Part shown: positions 53,840 through 63,615 of the stretch, one piece after another | How positions within the stretch are numbered: position 1 is the stretch's first letter | Layout: the number at the start of each line of letters is the position of its first letter | Assembly (NCBI RefSeq): GCF_001507335.1 | Contig: NZ_LMAH01000011.1 | Location: forward strand, 1-64,000 | From: Chryseobacterium sp. JAH | GTDB lineage: Bacteria; Bacteroidota; Bacteroidia; Flavobacteriales; Weeksellaceae | Direction: 5' to 3' | Length of the DNA stretch: 64,000 nt | Notes under the pieces: generated by a model | Seen by the model: only the letters and a program-made list of their open reading frames with translations | The model's database searches: none | Told to the model about the DNA's origin: nothing | Position numbers and translations under genes: made by a program

Positions 53840-54915
53840 TTCATCTACAAACTTTCAATAAAAAACAACTTGATGATTTTGTATCATCCGGAGCCTTTCA
53901 AGACTACGATTTTCTTCCTATTACTGGTCACCGTGCAAAATCACACATTGAAAATCCTAAGGCAAGTGAGAGTCAAACCTTGCTTGTTTTGGCATACGAT
54001 GACGACAAGCTAGCCGGATATCTTGGTTGTCTTCCAGACGATTTTAAAATTGATGGCGAAATATTTAATTACGCATGGCTTAGTACACTTTTTATCAGTA
54101 ATGAATTTCGTGGCAAGAAAATCGCCCAAACCTTGCTGAATAAGGCATTTGAAGAATATCAGGGAAACATAGCCATTACAGAATTCACAAAAGAGGCCGA
54201 AAGTCTGTATAATAAAATACATGCCTTTACATACATCAACCCGAAGTCAGGTACACGATACTATTTCAGAACAGATTTACAAACCATAATTCCAGCCAAA
54301 AAAAAGAAAGCAAAACCTTTCAAACCATTTTTTAGTCTGGCTGATTCTCTTCTCAATTTTTTTATCTCCATTAAAAACGGTTTTATAAAACATCCAAGTT
54401 TTCGTTTTGAAATCCTTAATAAAATCGATGAGGAAAGTACTGAATTCATTGCAGGATTTAAGAAGAACCGAGTTGCAGAAGAGATTAATTGGGCAATTGA
54501 AAATCCGTGGATTTTAGAGGGTAATAAAGCTGATCAGAAATATTTATTTTCAAGCTACTCCAAAAGCTTCCAGTACTTTTGGGTAAAAGTCTACAGCGAT
54601 GACAACAATCTGATTACCTGTTCGCTCCTTATGTTGCGAGATGGTCATCTCAAAATCCCTTATCTATTTTCAATCGCTGACTTAACACAGTTTGTGGATT
54701 TCCTAAGTTATTTTGTTGCTGAAAATAAAATAAATATGCTGACAAGTTACCAAACTGAACTCAACAAAAACATCGATTCAAACTTATCTTTTCCTAATAT
54801 CCACCAGCGAAAAATCGAAAGAAGATATCTATTTCATCAGAATCTTTTAGACCGTCTTCCGAAAAATTTCGATCCCAGTTTTCAGGATGGTGACGGAGAT
54901 TGTTTGATGACTTAA
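53836..54915 (+). CDS. GNAT-fold acetyltransferase
   Basis: I use the ATG at 53836 that overlaps the deacetylase stop as ATGA. The 359-residue product has an N-terminal GNAT domain: LLVLAYDDDKLAGYLGCLPD, then WLSTLFISNEFRGKKIAQTL, whose last part is the acetyl-CoA-binding motif A (QxxGxG/A-like, here FRGKKIA). A C-terminal domain of about 180 residues (EINWAIENPWILEGNKADQKY, and so on) is unknown. Such proteins acetylate sugars or amino groups. The coupling with a deacetylase suggests that both modify the same amino sugar in opposite or successive steps, which is inference. Confidence 0.8.
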   Translation: MIHLQTFNKKQLDDFVSSGAFQDYDFLPITGHRAKSHIENPKASESQTLLVLAYDDDKLAGYLGCLPDDFKIDGEIFNYAWLSTLFISNEFRGKKIAQTLLNKAFEEYQGNIAITEFTKEAESLYNKIHAFTYINPKSGTRYYFRTDLQTIIPAKKKKAKPFKPFFSLADSLLNFFISIKNGFIKHPSFRFEILNKIDEESTEFIAGFKKNRVAEEINWAIENPWILEGNKADQKYLFSSYSKSFQYFWVKVYSDDNNLITCSLLMLRDGHLKIPYLFSIADLTQFVDFLSYFVAENKINMLTSYQTELNKNIDSNLSFPNIHQRKIERRYLFHQNLLDRLPKNFDPSFQDGDGDCLMT

Positions 54916-55019
54916 AGTTTAAATATTTTTCGAGTACGAACATTATCATATTGCATAATACAACTAGACACCAACTTTGAAGTTTGAAAGAATTTAATCA
55001 ATATCTACTACGAATCAGT

Positions 55020-55922
55020 CTATTCAAGATTTCTCAGTTTTACCTCTTTTTTCAGATATGTTTTGAAATCTTCTGCGAACATCCCGATGTATGTGCCTTG
55101 TTTCAGATCTCTGTTGACTCCTGTTTTACCTAAAAGCACTGATCCTGCTTCGATTGCATTTCCTGAAGCAATACCAACCTGTCCCCATAAAGTCACGCCA
55201 TCACCAATGATACAACAGCCTGCAATACCAACCTGAGAAGCAATCAGGCATTTTTTTCCAATCACGGTATCGTGGCCGATCTGAATTTGATTGTCTAAAA
55301 CTGAACCTTCTCCGATAATGGTAGAATCTGTAACTCCTCTGTCGATCGTACAACCGTTTCCGATTTCTACATTGTTTTCTATGACAACGTTCCCTACAGA
55401 AATTAAACGGTCGAAATTACCATCCAATTTTCTATAATAAAAAGCGTCACCCCCTAGAACTGTGTTGGATTGAATGATGACATTATCACCAATAACGGTA
55501 CGGTCTCCTATGACAACGTTGGGGAAAATGATCGTATTTTTTCCAATCGTAATGTTGTTTCCAAGTACTGCGGATGGATGAATTTTTGTTCCCTCACCTA
55601 TTTCAACATCATGAAGTGTTTCTGTGAAATTATAAATTTTGGTGAAGTGGGTATTGATTTTATTAAAATCTCTGAAGGGATCGTCAGAAATTAAAAGCGC
55701 TTTTCCGTCTGGACATTCCACTTCTTTATCAATCAGAATAATGGTAGCTGCAGAGTTTAATGCTTTATCGTAATATTTTGGGTGATTAACGAACATAATC
55801 TCACCAGATTTTACTCTGTGAATTTCGTTGGTACCAAAAACCTGGAAATCTTCGGAACCTACAAATTTTGCTCCGATAAGCTCTGCAATAGTTTTCAGTT
55901 TTTGTGGCTGATGAAACGTCAT
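55020..55922 (-). CDS. Second LpxD-like N-acyltransferase
   Basis: The 300-residue protein has the LpxD layout: an N-terminal uridine-binding-like domain (residues about 1-105), a left-handed beta-helix of hexapeptide repeats and a short C-terminal helix. The His equivalent to the catalytic one is His217 in [11 protein letters not shown]. Compared with the canonical LpxD at 59235-60266, GGDGFGFQP becomes GGDAFYYRK near residue 157, and the N-terminal domain is diverged. It may acylate a different sugar or use a different chain length. It follows efp, in the order seen in many flavobacteria. Sequence cannot assign the acceptor. Confidence 0.85.
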   Translation of the reverse strand: MTFHQPQKLKTIAELIGAKFVGSEDFQVFGTNEIHRVKSGEIMFVNHPKYYDKALNSAATIILIDKEVECPDGKALLISDDPFRDFNKINTHFTKIYNFTETLHDVEIGEGTKIHPSAVLGNNITIGKNTIIFPNVVIGDRTVIGDNVIIQSNTVLGGDAFYYRKLDGNFDRLISVGNVVIENNVEIGNGCTIDRGVTDSTIIGEGSVLDNQIQIGHDTVIGKKCLIASQVGIAGCCIIGDGVTLWGQVGIASGNAIEAGSVLLGKTGVNRDLKQGTYIGMFAEDFKTYLKKEVKLRNLE

Positions 55923-56061
55923 ATTTTTAATGATGTTTTAGTTTAATCAACCTTGTCTGTATTTAAAATTAGACAAGATTTGTTTTTCAGTGTGAGTTGC
56001 AGCCCGACTTGATAGTCCTTCGACAAGCTCAGGATAAAGTACAATTGCTGCCATAAATAAA

Positions 56062-56094
56062 ATAGAAGTCTAAAGATGAACTTCAGACTTCTAT
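56062..56094 (-). terminator. Terminator of the lpx-efp operon
   Basis: atagaagtctaaag and cttcagacttctat form a stem with one mismatch. It lies 12 bases past the efp stop on the minus strand and runs into ttttattta. It is a moderately strong terminator. Confidence 0.8.
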
Positions 56095-56106
56095 TTATAT
56101 TTTTTT

Positions 56107-56670
56107 TTATTTTACTCTTTCTAAGTAAGAACCGTCTTCTGTGCTTACTTTGATTTTGTCACCCGGCTCAATAAATAAAGGAACCATTACTCTAGCTCCG
56201 GTTTCAACGATTGCGTTTTTCAGAGCATTGGTAGCAGTATTTCCTTTCACACCCGGATCAGCTTCTACAACTTCCAGATAAACTGACTGTGGTAATTCTG
56301 CAGAAAGCGGAGTTTCGTCAGCTTCTTTCAAAATGATAGTCACCTCTTCACCAGCTTTCATCAGGTTTGAATTTTCAATCATTTCTTTATCTAAATACAA
56401 TTGAGAGAAATCTTCGTTATTCATAAAGTGGAAACCATTCTCATCATCATAAAGATACTGGAATTTTCTGGTGATTACTTTCACTTCGTCAATCTTGTGA
56501 CCTGCAGAAAACGTATTATCAATTACTTTACCGTTGGTTACTGATTTTAGTTTTGTTCTTACGAAAGCAGGGCCTTTACCCGGTTTTACGTGAAGAAATT
56601 CGATTACTTTAAAAATATCATTGCTGTATTCTATGCAAAGACCTTTTTTGATATCGTTACTTGTTGCCAT
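56107..56670 (-). CDS. efp: Elongation factor P
   Basis: EF-P enters the ribosomal E site and relieves stalling at polyproline. The 187-residue product has three beta-barrel domains. The tip loop reads HVKPGKGPAFVRTKLK with Lys32 at the tip, the residue that is beta-lysylated in E. coli. The genes for the modification (epmA, epmB) are not in this window. The C-terminal signature is EPGDKIKVSTEDGSYLERV. It is downstream of the lipid A genes, with a small secreted-protein gene between. Confidence 0.97.
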   Translation of the reverse strand: MATSNDIKKGLCIEYSNDIFKVIEFLHVKPGKGPAFVRTKLKSVTNGKVIDNTFSAGHKIDEVKVITRKFQYLYDDENGFHFMNNEDFSQLYLDKEMIENSNLMKAGEEVTIILKEADETPLSAELPQSVYLEVVEADPGVKGNTATNALKNAIVETGARVMVPLFIEPGDKIKVSTEDGSYLERVK

Positions 56671-56691
56671 TATTTATAGTATGTTATTTTT

Positions 56692-57039
56692 TTATTTTAA
56701 TTTATAGACCTGAAGACTGAAAATTTTTCTTCCAAGCATATCCATGCCGTCAATTCTAGGTTTATAATAAGTCCCCGCATCGACCGTAGTTACTGCACGG
56801 TTATTGATTACTGTATTAAAATTGATCGTATTAATGAGAAGTCGGTCTAAATTTTTGTTGACGTCTGATGAACTTGTTAAGTCAGAATTCAAATTTGAAA
56901 AAGAAATTTTAGAATAATCCAGAATTGAATTTACATTTCTTACTGCAGTGGAATCTTTAAGATTCAAAGACATCTTTTTATTCTGCTGCGCAAAAATAAA
57001 AGAAGAAAATACGGTAAAAACTAATACTAAATTTTTCAA
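56692..57039 (-). CDS. Small secreted protein between lpxA and efp
   Basis: The 115-residue product starts with a TTG at 57039 and a signal peptide (MKNLVLVFTVFSSFIFAQQ). The mature part is Asn/Ser-rich with short strands (SKISFSNLNSDLTSSSDVNK, DAGTYYKPRIDGMDMLGRKI). No family is recognised. It lies 16 bases after the lpxA stop and 21 bases before efp, so it is part of the same transcript, yet its link to lipid A or translation is unknown. It may be a periplasmic partner that travels with the cluster. Confidence 0.6.
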   Translation of the reverse strand: MKNLVLVFTVFSSFIFAQQNKKMSLNLKDSTAVRNVNSILDYSKISFSNLNSDLTSSSDVNKNLDRLLINTINFNTVINNRAVTTVDAGTYYKPRIDGMDMLGRKIFSLQVYKLK

Positions 57040-57055
57040 TCTGATTCAATTTAAG

Positions 57056-57844
57056 TTATTCTTTCCCTGTTCCGTATCCTTTTACAATACCTCTCGGAGA
57101 GTTTTGGATAAACTGTAGAATCTCATCTCTTTCAGCTGTAGGAAGCATTTCTTTTTCAATATGTGAAACTGCCTGGGAAACGTTCATTTTCATCTGAAAA
57201 ATCGCTCTGTAAATTTTTTGAATTTCAAAAATTTTATCGTTGGTAAAACCTCTTCTTCTCAAACCTACCGAATTGATTCCTGCATACGACATGGGCTCAC
57301 GAGCAACTTTTACGTAAGGCGGAATATCTTTTCTTACCAAGGTACCTCCGGAAATCATTACATGTTTTCCAATTTTTCCAAACTGATGAACAGCACTTAA
57401 ACCACCCATAACGGTAAAATCACCAATTTCTACGTGACCTGCGATACCACACCCGTTCACAATGATAACATGATTACCCAATACACAATCGTGAGCGATG
57501 TGAGAAGTTGCCATAATCAGACAGTTGCTTCCAATTTTAGTATAACCTAAAGCTTTGGTTCCTCTGTTTACAGTAACACATTCTCTGATTGTAGTATCAT
57601 CACCGATGATAGTATGAGTATCCTCACCATCAAATTTCAGATCCTGTGGGATTGCAGAAATTACAGTTCCGGGGAAAATCCTGCAGTTTTTTCCGATTCT
57701 TGCACCATCCATAATGGTCACATTAGAACCGATCCAGGTACCTTCACCTATTTCCACATCACCTGCAATAGTAGTAAATGGTTCTACAATTACATTTTTA
57801 CTGATTTTTGCACGTTTATCAACGGCGGCTAATTGATGAATCAT
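57056..57844 (-). CDS. lpxA: UDP-N-acetylglucosamine acyltransferase
   Basis: LpxA adds the first 3-hydroxyacyl chain to UDP-GlcNAc, the first step of lipid A synthesis. The 262-residue product has the hexapeptide-repeat beta-helix ([20 protein letters not shown], and so on). The catalytic base His118 is in ATSHIAHDCVLG (E. coli His125). A C-terminal helical domain follows (RAIFQMKMNVSQAVSHIEKE). It starts immediately behind lpxC/fabZ, one base after its stop, so the two are coupled. Confidence 0.96.
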   Translation of the reverse strand: MIHQLAAVDKRAKISKNVIVEPFTTIAGDVEIGEGTWIGSNVTIMDGARIGKNCRIFPGTVISAIPQDLKFDGEDTHTIIGDDTTIRECVTVNRGTKALGYTKIGSNCLIMATSHIAHDCVLGNHVIIVNGCGIAGHVEIGDFTVMGGLSAVHQFGKIGKHVMISGGTLVRKDIPPYVKVAREPMSYAGINSVGLRRRGFTNDKIFEIQKIYRAIFQMKMNVSQAVSHIEKEMLPTAERDEILQFIQNSPRGIVKGYGTGKE

Positions 57845-59242
57845 TTAGTCAACTTTATTTTTTGCAACCTGAGCCATAAGCTCAGCTTCTACAGCTATTG
57901 TATCACCAACGTATCCGTAACCCTGCATATGCACGATCCCTCTTCTGATTGGTTCAATCAATTCGATTTTAAAAATCATCGTATCTCCAGGAACTACTTT
58001 TCTCTTGAACTTTACTTTATCCATTTTAATGAAATAAGTAGAATAGTTTTCAGGATCCGGCACACTTGCCAAAACAAGAATACCTCCTGTCTGCGCCAAA
58101 GCCTCAACCTGTAAAACACCAGGCATTACAGGCTCTTTCGGGAAGTGACCTACGAAGAAAGGTTCGTTCATCGTCACATTCTTTAAGCCTACAACATGTG
58201 AATCTGATAATTCAAGAATCTTGTCAATTAATAAGAACGGTGGTCTGTGAGGCATTAATCTCATGATTCCGTTGATATCGAATACAGGCTCTTTATTTAA
58301 ATCAAAATCAGGAACGTTTTTCTTTTTCTGTAATTTCCATTGACGGTTCAGTTTTTTAGCAAACTGAGTATTTACAAAATGTCCTGGTTTGTTTGCGATA
58401 ATTTTACCCTTAATTTTAACTCCACATAAAGCTAAATCACCGATTACATCCAATAATTTATGTCTTGCAGCTTCATTTGGATAGTTTAAAGTTAAATTAT
58501 CAAGAATACCATTGGCTCTGATTGCCACGTGATCTTTCCCAAAAGCTTTCTTTAATTTTTCTGTTGTTTCAGCAGTAAGATCTTTATCAACATATACTAT
58601 CGCATTAGAAATATCTCCCCCTTTGATCAAGCCGTGATCAAGAAGCATCTCTAATTCATGTAAAAAGCTAAATGTTCTTGCAGAAGAAATTTCTTCTTTA
58701 AACTCTGAAATATTTTTTAGAGTAGCATTCTGAGTTCCTAAAACTTTAGTCCCAAAATCTACCATTGTTGTGATTTCGTAATTATCTGAAGGGATAATGG
58801 TAATCTCAGAACCTGTTGCCGGATCGCTGTAGCTTAAAACTTCTTTTACCACCAAATACTCTCTGGCAGTTTTTTGTTCCACAATTCCTACGCTCTCGAT
58901 TGCTTCTACGAAATACTTAGAAGAACCATCTAAAATTGGTGGTTCCGAAGCATCCATCTCTAAGTAAGCATTGTCGATATCACAACCTACCAATGCAGCT
59001 AAAAGATGCTCGCAAGTGTTGATTTTCACGCCAAGTTTCTCCAGAGTTGTTCCTCTTTCAGTAGCTACAACGTAGTTTACATCAGCTTCGACCTGAGGGT
59101 GACCCTCCAAATCTGTTCTTACGAAGATGAAACCTGTATTTTCTTTAGCAGGTTTGATGGTCAGTTTTACTTCTTTACCAGTATGAAGGCCAATTCCGGA
59201 TAGAGTAACCTCTTCCTGAAGTGTTTTTTGCATATCACTCAT
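57845..59242 (-). CDS. lpxC/fabZ: Bifunctional LpxC deacetylase / FabZ dehydratase
   Basis: One 465-residue protein carries two enzymes. The LpxC part (about 1-300) is the zinc deacetylase that commits UDP-acyl-GlcNAc to lipid [12 protein letters not shown], the zinc-binding His79 in [20 protein letters not shown] and [10 protein letters not shown]. The FabZ part (about 320-465) is the 3-hydroxyacyl-ACP dehydratase hot-dog fold: [12 protein letters not shown] and [20 protein letters not shown]. This fusion is the usual Bacteroidota form. I use the ATG at 59242, which overlaps the lpxD stop; the ATG at 59233 is an alternative. Confidence 0.96.
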   Translation of the reverse strand: MSDMQKTLQEEVTLSGIGLHTGKEVKLTIKPAKENTGFIFVRTDLEGHPQVEADVNYVVATERGTTLEKLGVKINTCEHLLAALVGCDIDNAYLEMDASEPPILDGSSKYFVEAIESVGIVEQKTAREYLVVKEVLSYSDPATGSEITIIPSDNYEITTMVDFGTKVLGTQNATLKNISEFKEEISSARTFSFLHELEMLLDHGLIKGGDISNAIVYVDKDLTAETTEKLKKAFGKDHVAIRANGILDNLTLNYPNEAARHKLLDVIGDLALCGVKIKGKIIANKPGHFVNTQFAKKLNRQWKLQKKKNVPDFDLNKEPVFDINGIMRLMPHRPPFLLIDKILELSDSHVVGLKNVTMNEPFFVGHFPKEPVMPGVLQVEALAQTGGILVLASVPDPENYSTYFIKMDKVKFKRKVVPGDTMIFKIELIEPIRRGIVHMQGYGYVGDTIAVEAELMAQVAKNKVD

Positions 59243-60266
59243 TAGTCTGATCTTTTGAGTTATTCTCAAGATTATTTATTCGTTTTACGAGCACCGGAAG
59301 ATTCCTGAAATGAACGTAACTTCTTAGATAGTCGTTATAGCTGATTGCCGGTGAACCGTAAACGGTCTCTCTGTCATTCACATGAGAATTCACACCACTT
59401 TGAGCCTGAATTTTCACCTGATTTCCAATTTTAATATGTCCCACGATACCTACCTGACCGCCAATCTGGTTCCAGTCACCAACAATTGTAGATCCTGCGA
59501 TACCGGTTTGTGAAGCTATGACATTATTCTGACCGATTTTCACGTTGTGAGCAATTTGTATCAGATTATCGATTTTTGTTCCTTTCCCGATTACCGTTGA
59601 ACCAATTGTGGCTCTGTCGATACTGCAATTCGAACCTATTTCAACATCATCTTCGATAATAACGTTGCCCAATTGAGGGATTTTTTTGAAACCTTCAGCA
59701 GTCGGCTGAAAACCAAAACCATCACCACCAATCACGGTGTTGGAATGAATCACACAATTATCGCCGATAATACAGTAATCATAAATTCTTGCACCGCTGT
59801 CAATTTTGCAGTTCTTACCAATTTTCACTCCTTTTCCGATGTAGACCTGAGGATAAATCTGTGATCCTTCACCGATTTTGGCTTTCTCAGAAATATAAGT
59901 AAATGCTCCGACATACGCGTTATCACCTACCACAGCAGTGTCGTGAATAGAAGCGCCATCTTCAACGCCTTCTTTTCTTCCCTGCATTTCCTGATATAAA
60001 TTCATCAGAACCTGAAAAGAAAGGTAAGCATCTTTCACAGCAATAATCGTCTGGTTATAACTGTCTTTGGTTAAAATATTTTCCGAAACTATAAGAACGG
60101 AACAATTTGAAGTATCTAAATAATGAGAAAAACGTTCTTGGGCAATAAAAGAAAGATGCCCTGCTTCCCCACTTTCAATAGGCGAAACTCCTGTTATAAG
60201 TGCATTTTCATCACCTATAATTTTTCCGTCAATAAAACTCGCAATTTGCGAAGCTGTGAATTCCAT
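59235..60266 (-). CDS. lpxD: UDP-3-O-acylglucosamine N-acyltransferase
   Basis: LpxD adds the second 3-hydroxyacyl chain to the amino group of the LpxC product. The 343-residue product has the N-terminal uridine-binding domain ([14 protein letters not shown]), the hexapeptide beta-helix ([20 protein letters not shown]), the active-site His240 in [11 protein letters not shown] (E. coli His239) and a C-terminal helix. I start it at the ATG at 60266, since an upstream TTG frame would overlap its promoter. It is the first gene of the lpxD-lpxC/fabZ-lpxA run. Confidence 0.96.
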   Translation of the reverse strand: MEFTASQIASFIDGKIIGDENALITGVSPIESGEAGHLSFIAQERFSHYLDTSNCSVLIVSENILTKDSYNQTIIAVKDAYLSFQVLMNLYQEMQGRKEGVEDGASIHDTAVVGDNAYVGAFTYISEKAKIGEGSQIYPQVYIGKGVKIGKNCKIDSGARIYDYCIIGDNCVIHSNTVIGGDGFGFQPTAEGFKKIPQLGNVIIEDDVEIGSNCSIDRATIGSTVIGKGTKIDNLIQIAHNVKIGQNNVIASQTGIAGSTIVGDWNQIGGQVGIVGHIKIGNQVKIQAQSGVNSHVNDRETVYGSPAISYNDYLRSYVHFRNLPVLVKRINNLENNSKDQTNE

Positions 60267-60272
60267 ATTCTG

Positions 60273-60280
60273 CAAAGATA
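60273..60280 (-). promoter_or_regulatory. TAnnTTTG -7 element of the lipid A operon
   Basis: TATCTTTG on the minus strand ends 7 bases before the ATG at 60266, which implies an almost leaderless transcript for lpxD. Confidence 0.55.
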
Positions 60281-60356
60281 ACAAATTCTATTATTCACCA
60301 ACATTTTTTAGATTGAGGAATACAGATTTTAATATTCTTTAAGAAATTTAAACTCG

Positions 60357-61562
60357 CTAATGTCTGGGAAACGTAAGAATATACCTTGTCGTTTTATTGG
60401 TAATCAAACCCGACAAAAGCTGGTCTTCCGATTCGTCAAGTCTTAATATTGTTCCGCTTTTCTGTAATAAAAAGATGGGCTGCTTGTCTGTGTTGTAAGG
60501 TAAAAGAGTTCTTTCAATCTCGTGTACAAGTTCGTGAGCGTTATCTATTCCCAAAAATTCATTGGTGCTTTTGATCTTTTCTTCAACAAATTTTGGATCG
60601 AAAGGCTGTGAGGAAATAATTGTTTTCGGAAGGTTACGTTGGATCACGCACTGACACCAATATGACAAAAGAAAATCCTCGGAAGTCTGCCACAATTTCA
60701 TTGCATGAATAATATCATTATCATCCATTTGGGTGAATCTTTGCACATCTTCGTCGGTTTCTTCACTTTTTTCACGATTCAGAAAGTACTTTAAATTTTC
60801 CGTTGCCGGTAGATCTACTCCCTGTGAAGCCAAATATTTTGCTCTCTGTAAAATTTTAACCAAAATAAATTCCGCCAAAGCTGATGTTTTATGATAATAC
60901 ACCTGCCAATACATAAACATTCTTGCGGTAAGGAAGTTTTCAATTGAGTAAACACCTTTTGCATCAATCACCAGCTCGTCTTCGCAGACATTCATCATTG
61001 AGATAATTCTTTGGGTATTTACATTTCCCTCAGAAACACCTGTGAAAAAACTGTCTCTTTTTAAATAATCCAAACGGTCAACATCCAATTGTGAACTGAT
61101 CAGCTGATTAAAAAACTTTCGGTGATATTTACCCTGAAACATTTCTATCGCAGTCGACAGCTGGCCGTTAAATTCATCATTTAATCTGTTCATTAATAAT
61201 AAAGAGAGATTTTCATGATGCCAATCGTCCATCAGCATATTTTCTAATGCATGAGAAAACGGACCATGACCAATATCATGCATTAAGATTGCCAACATTG
61301 CCCCCTTCTCCTCCTCTACAGAAATGTCAATTCCTTTTTGTTTTAAAGTTTCCAAAGCCGTAAACATCAAATGCATCGCTCCTAAAGCATGATGGAATCT
61401 TGTATGCGTCGCTCCAGGGAAAATTAAATTTAAAAGTCCGGTCTGCGAAATCCTCCTTAATCTCTGAAAATAAGGATGTTCTATAACGTCAAAAAGAATC
61501 TCGTGAGGAATTTTAATAAAACCGTGTACAGGATCGTTGATAATTTTAAGCTTGTTCTGCAT
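60357..61562 (-). CDS. HD-domain phosphohydrolase (dNTPase-like)
   Basis: The 401-residue protein is a member of the SAMHD1/dGTPase-related HD superfamily. The metal His-Asp pair is His95-Asp96 in AILMHDIGHGPFSHAL. Upstream is the conserved ATHTRFHHALGAMHLM. After the HD domain comes the family region LISSQLDVDRLDYLKRDSF. Such enzymes hydrolyse dNTPs or related nucleotides. The C-terminal 100 residues hold no recognised motif. It has its own promoter and precedes lpxD in the same direction, a common flavobacterial order. Confidence 0.9.
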   Translation of the reverse strand: MQNKLKIINDPVHGFIKIPHEILFDVIEHPYFQRLRRISQTGLLNLIFPGATHTRFHHALGAMHLMFTALETLKQKGIDISVEEEKGAMLAILMHDIGHGPFSHALENMLMDDWHHENLSLLLMNRLNDEFNGQLSTAIEMFQGKYHRKFFNQLISSQLDVDRLDYLKRDSFFTGVSEGNVNTQRIISMMNVCEDELVIDAKGVYSIENFLTARMFMYWQVYYHKTSALAEFILVKILQRAKYLASQGVDLPATENLKYFLNREKSEETDEDVQRFTQMDDNDIIHAMKLWQTSEDFLLSYWCQCVIQRNLPKTIISSQPFDPKFVEEKIKSTNEFLGIDNAHELVHEIERTLLPYNTDKQPIFLLQKSGTILRLDESEDQLLSGLITNKTTRYILTFPRH

Positions 61563-61582
61563 TGAAATAACTGTGAGTAATG

Positions 61583-61590
61583 CAAAATTA
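61583..61590 (-). promoter_or_regulatory. TAnnTTTG -7 element of the HD gene
   Basis: TAATTTTG on the minus strand lies 20 bases before the ATG at 61562. Confidence 0.5.
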
Positions 61591-61818
61591 AGGTAATAAA
61601 CTTAATTGAGCGAAAATTGAGAAATTAAATCAAATGAATTTTTATTAATAAATGCTTTAAAACCTAGAGATTTTAACGTATCTTCATACCACACATCATG
61701 ATGGAAAATAGCGATGTTTTTTAACTTAGATTTAACTTTTAACTGCATCAAATTTGGCTTTTGTTAAAGGATTTTGGTCGCAGTTTTGATACAATAACCA
61801 TAGAAAAATTAAACTTTT

Positions 61819-63363
61819 ATGTCCGAAAAAATATTATGGATCGATGATGAAATAGATTTACTCAAACCTCATATCGTATTTTTAGAAAAGAAGGGTTACC
61901 ACGTAACTCCTGTAAACAATGTGAACGAGGCTTTAGAATTGATAGATTCAGAAAAATTTGCATTGACGCTTATAGATGAAAATATGCCCGGAATTTCCGG
62001 CCTTGAAGCAATTCCGATGATCAAAGAGAAAGACAGTTCTCTGAAAATAGTAATGGTTACGAAAAGTGAGGAAGAACACATTATGGAAGAGGCTATCGGT
62101 TCTCAGATTGCAGATTACATTTTGAAGCCGGTGAATCCCAACCAAATATTATTATCATTAAAGAAAAACCTGCAGGAAGATAATCTTGTAGAGCAAAAAA
62201 CGATTCTTCAGTATCAACAGGAGTTTAGAAATCTTTCCATGGAGCTTTCTTATTTGAGAACATATCAGGATTGGGCAGAATATTATAAAAAAATCGTTAA
62301 CTGGGAGTTGAAATTTGACAAGGTTGCCGATAATGAATTCGCTGATTTGCTACAGTCCCAAAAAGAAGAAGCCAATATTCAGTTTGCAAAATTTATTGAA
62401 AACAATTACGAAGACTGGTTGAATGGAAATGACAAACCATTAATGAGTCACACTTTATTCAGAGACAAAGTAAAACCGGAAGTTGAGAAAGACAAAGTTC
62501 TTTTACTGATGGTTGATAATCTGCGATATGACCAATGGAAAGTAATTGAGCCATTATTCACCAAATATTACAATAAAGTATCTGAAGACTATTATTACAG
62601 TATTCTTCCGACTGCTACTCAATATGCAAGAAACTCATTTTTTGCGGGAATGCTTCCTTCAGAAATTGAAAAACGTTTTCCAGACAAATGGTTTAATGAC
62701 AATGAAGAAGGAAACAAAAATGAGTATGAGCGTGATTTCTTAGAAGATCAGATGAAAAGAATTGGTCTGAATTCTAAATCAATGAAATATCTTAAAGTTC
62801 TGAATGCCGATTTTGAGAAAAAGATCTACGAAGATTTTAATCAGCATAAAAATAATGACCTGTTGGTGATTGTTTATAATTTTATCGATATTTTATCTCA
62901 CGCAAAGACAGACAACCATATTGTTGACCAATTAATTAGAGATGATAAAACTTTCCGTTCTTTGACCTCCAACTGGTTTGAAAATTCATCATTAATTAAA
63001 ATCATCAAATTAGCAGCGGAAAGCGTCTACAAATTAGTAATCACTACTGATCATGGAACTGTTTACGTTAAAAAACCAAGTCGTGTTGTAGGAGACAGAG
63101 AAACCTCAACTAACATCCGCTATAAAACGGGGAAAAGTTTAACGTATGATGAAAAAGATGTTTGGGCGGTAACCAATCCTGAGAAAATATTTTTACCAAA
63201 AGGAAATTTAAGTTCGAAATATATTTTCGCAAAAAACAATACTTTTCTAGCATATCCGAAAAATTACAATCACTTTGTCAATTATTATAAAGAAACCTAT
63301 CAGCATGGTGGAATTTCTTTAGAAGAATGTATTATTCCAATAAGTATTTTGGAACCTAAATAG
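61819..63363 (+). CDS. porX: PorX, response regulator of type IX secretion
   Basis: PorX controls the type IX secretion system and gliding or virulence genes with PorY and SigP. The 514-residue product has an N-terminal receiver domain: acidic pair Asp9/Asp10 in WIDDE, phosphoacceptor Asp53 in LIDENMPG, and the Lys in ILKPVNPNQ. A linker helix region follows. Then comes an alkaline-phosphatase-superfamily PglZ domain (VDNLRYDQWKVIEP, TATQYARNSFFAG, TTDHGTVYV). PorX has phosphodiesterase activity toward oligonucleotides in reported structures. It has no DNA-binding domain. A T9SS cargo gene lies in this window at 13034, matching the system. A strong terminator follows. Confidence 0.95.
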   Translation: MSEKILWIDDEIDLLKPHIVFLEKKGYHVTPVNNVNEALELIDSEKFALTLIDENMPGISGLEAIPMIKEKDSSLKIVMVTKSEEEHIMEEAIGSQIADYILKPVNPNQILLSLKKNLQEDNLVEQKTILQYQQEFRNLSMELSYLRTYQDWAEYYKKIVNWELKFDKVADNEFADLLQSQKEEANIQFAKFIENNYEDWLNGNDKPLMSHTLFRDKVKPEVEKDKVLLLMVDNLRYDQWKVIEPLFTKYYNKVSEDYYYSILPTATQYARNSFFAGMLPSEIEKRFPDKWFNDNEEGNKNEYERDFLEDQMKRIGLNSKSMKYLKVLNADFEKKIYEDFNQHKNNDLLVIVYNFIDILSHAKTDNHIVDQLIRDDKTFRSLTSNWFENSSLIKIIKLAAESVYKLVITTDHGTVYVKKPSRVVGDRETSTNIRYKTGKSLTYDEKDVWAVTNPEKIFLPKGNLSSKYIFAKNNTFLAYPKNYNHFVNYYKETYQHGGISLEECIIPISILEPK

Positions 63364-63389
63364 TTTTTTTCATAGTTATTATTTTGGGC

Positions 63390-63431
63390 TCGGGAGGAAA
63401 AAATCTTTGATTTTTTCCTCCCGATTTTTTT
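63390..63431 (+). terminator. Terminator of porX
   Basis: tcgggaggaaaaaat / attttttcctcccga, a perfect 15-bp stem with a 5-base loop, is followed by seven T. Confidence 0.95.
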
Positions 63432-63559
63432 CAAAATGATCATAGTACTTTTGCTAAAGGTAAATACTGAAGAGAAATCGCTTTTTTTAAAGCTCATAAA
63501 ATAATGATTATCCCTCTCTTAAATTCATGAAGTTCTTCTTATCAAAAACTTTCTTTTGG

Positions 63560-63567
63560 TATTTTTG
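63560..63567 (+). promoter_or_regulatory. TAnnTTTG -7 element of the exonuclease gene
   Basis: TATTTTTG followed by CG, the usual context in this genome, lies 48 bases before the ATG at 63616. Confidence 0.5.
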
Positions 63568-63615
63568 CGATAAACAAAATAGATTTTCAATATTTTAATA
63601 CATACCTCCATTTAA

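Noticed and set aside
56017..56034. ccttcgacaagctcagga string as a dispersed repeat
   Set aside because: Only one copy was noticed in the window, so a repeat cannot be supported here, though similar strings occur widely in other genomes.
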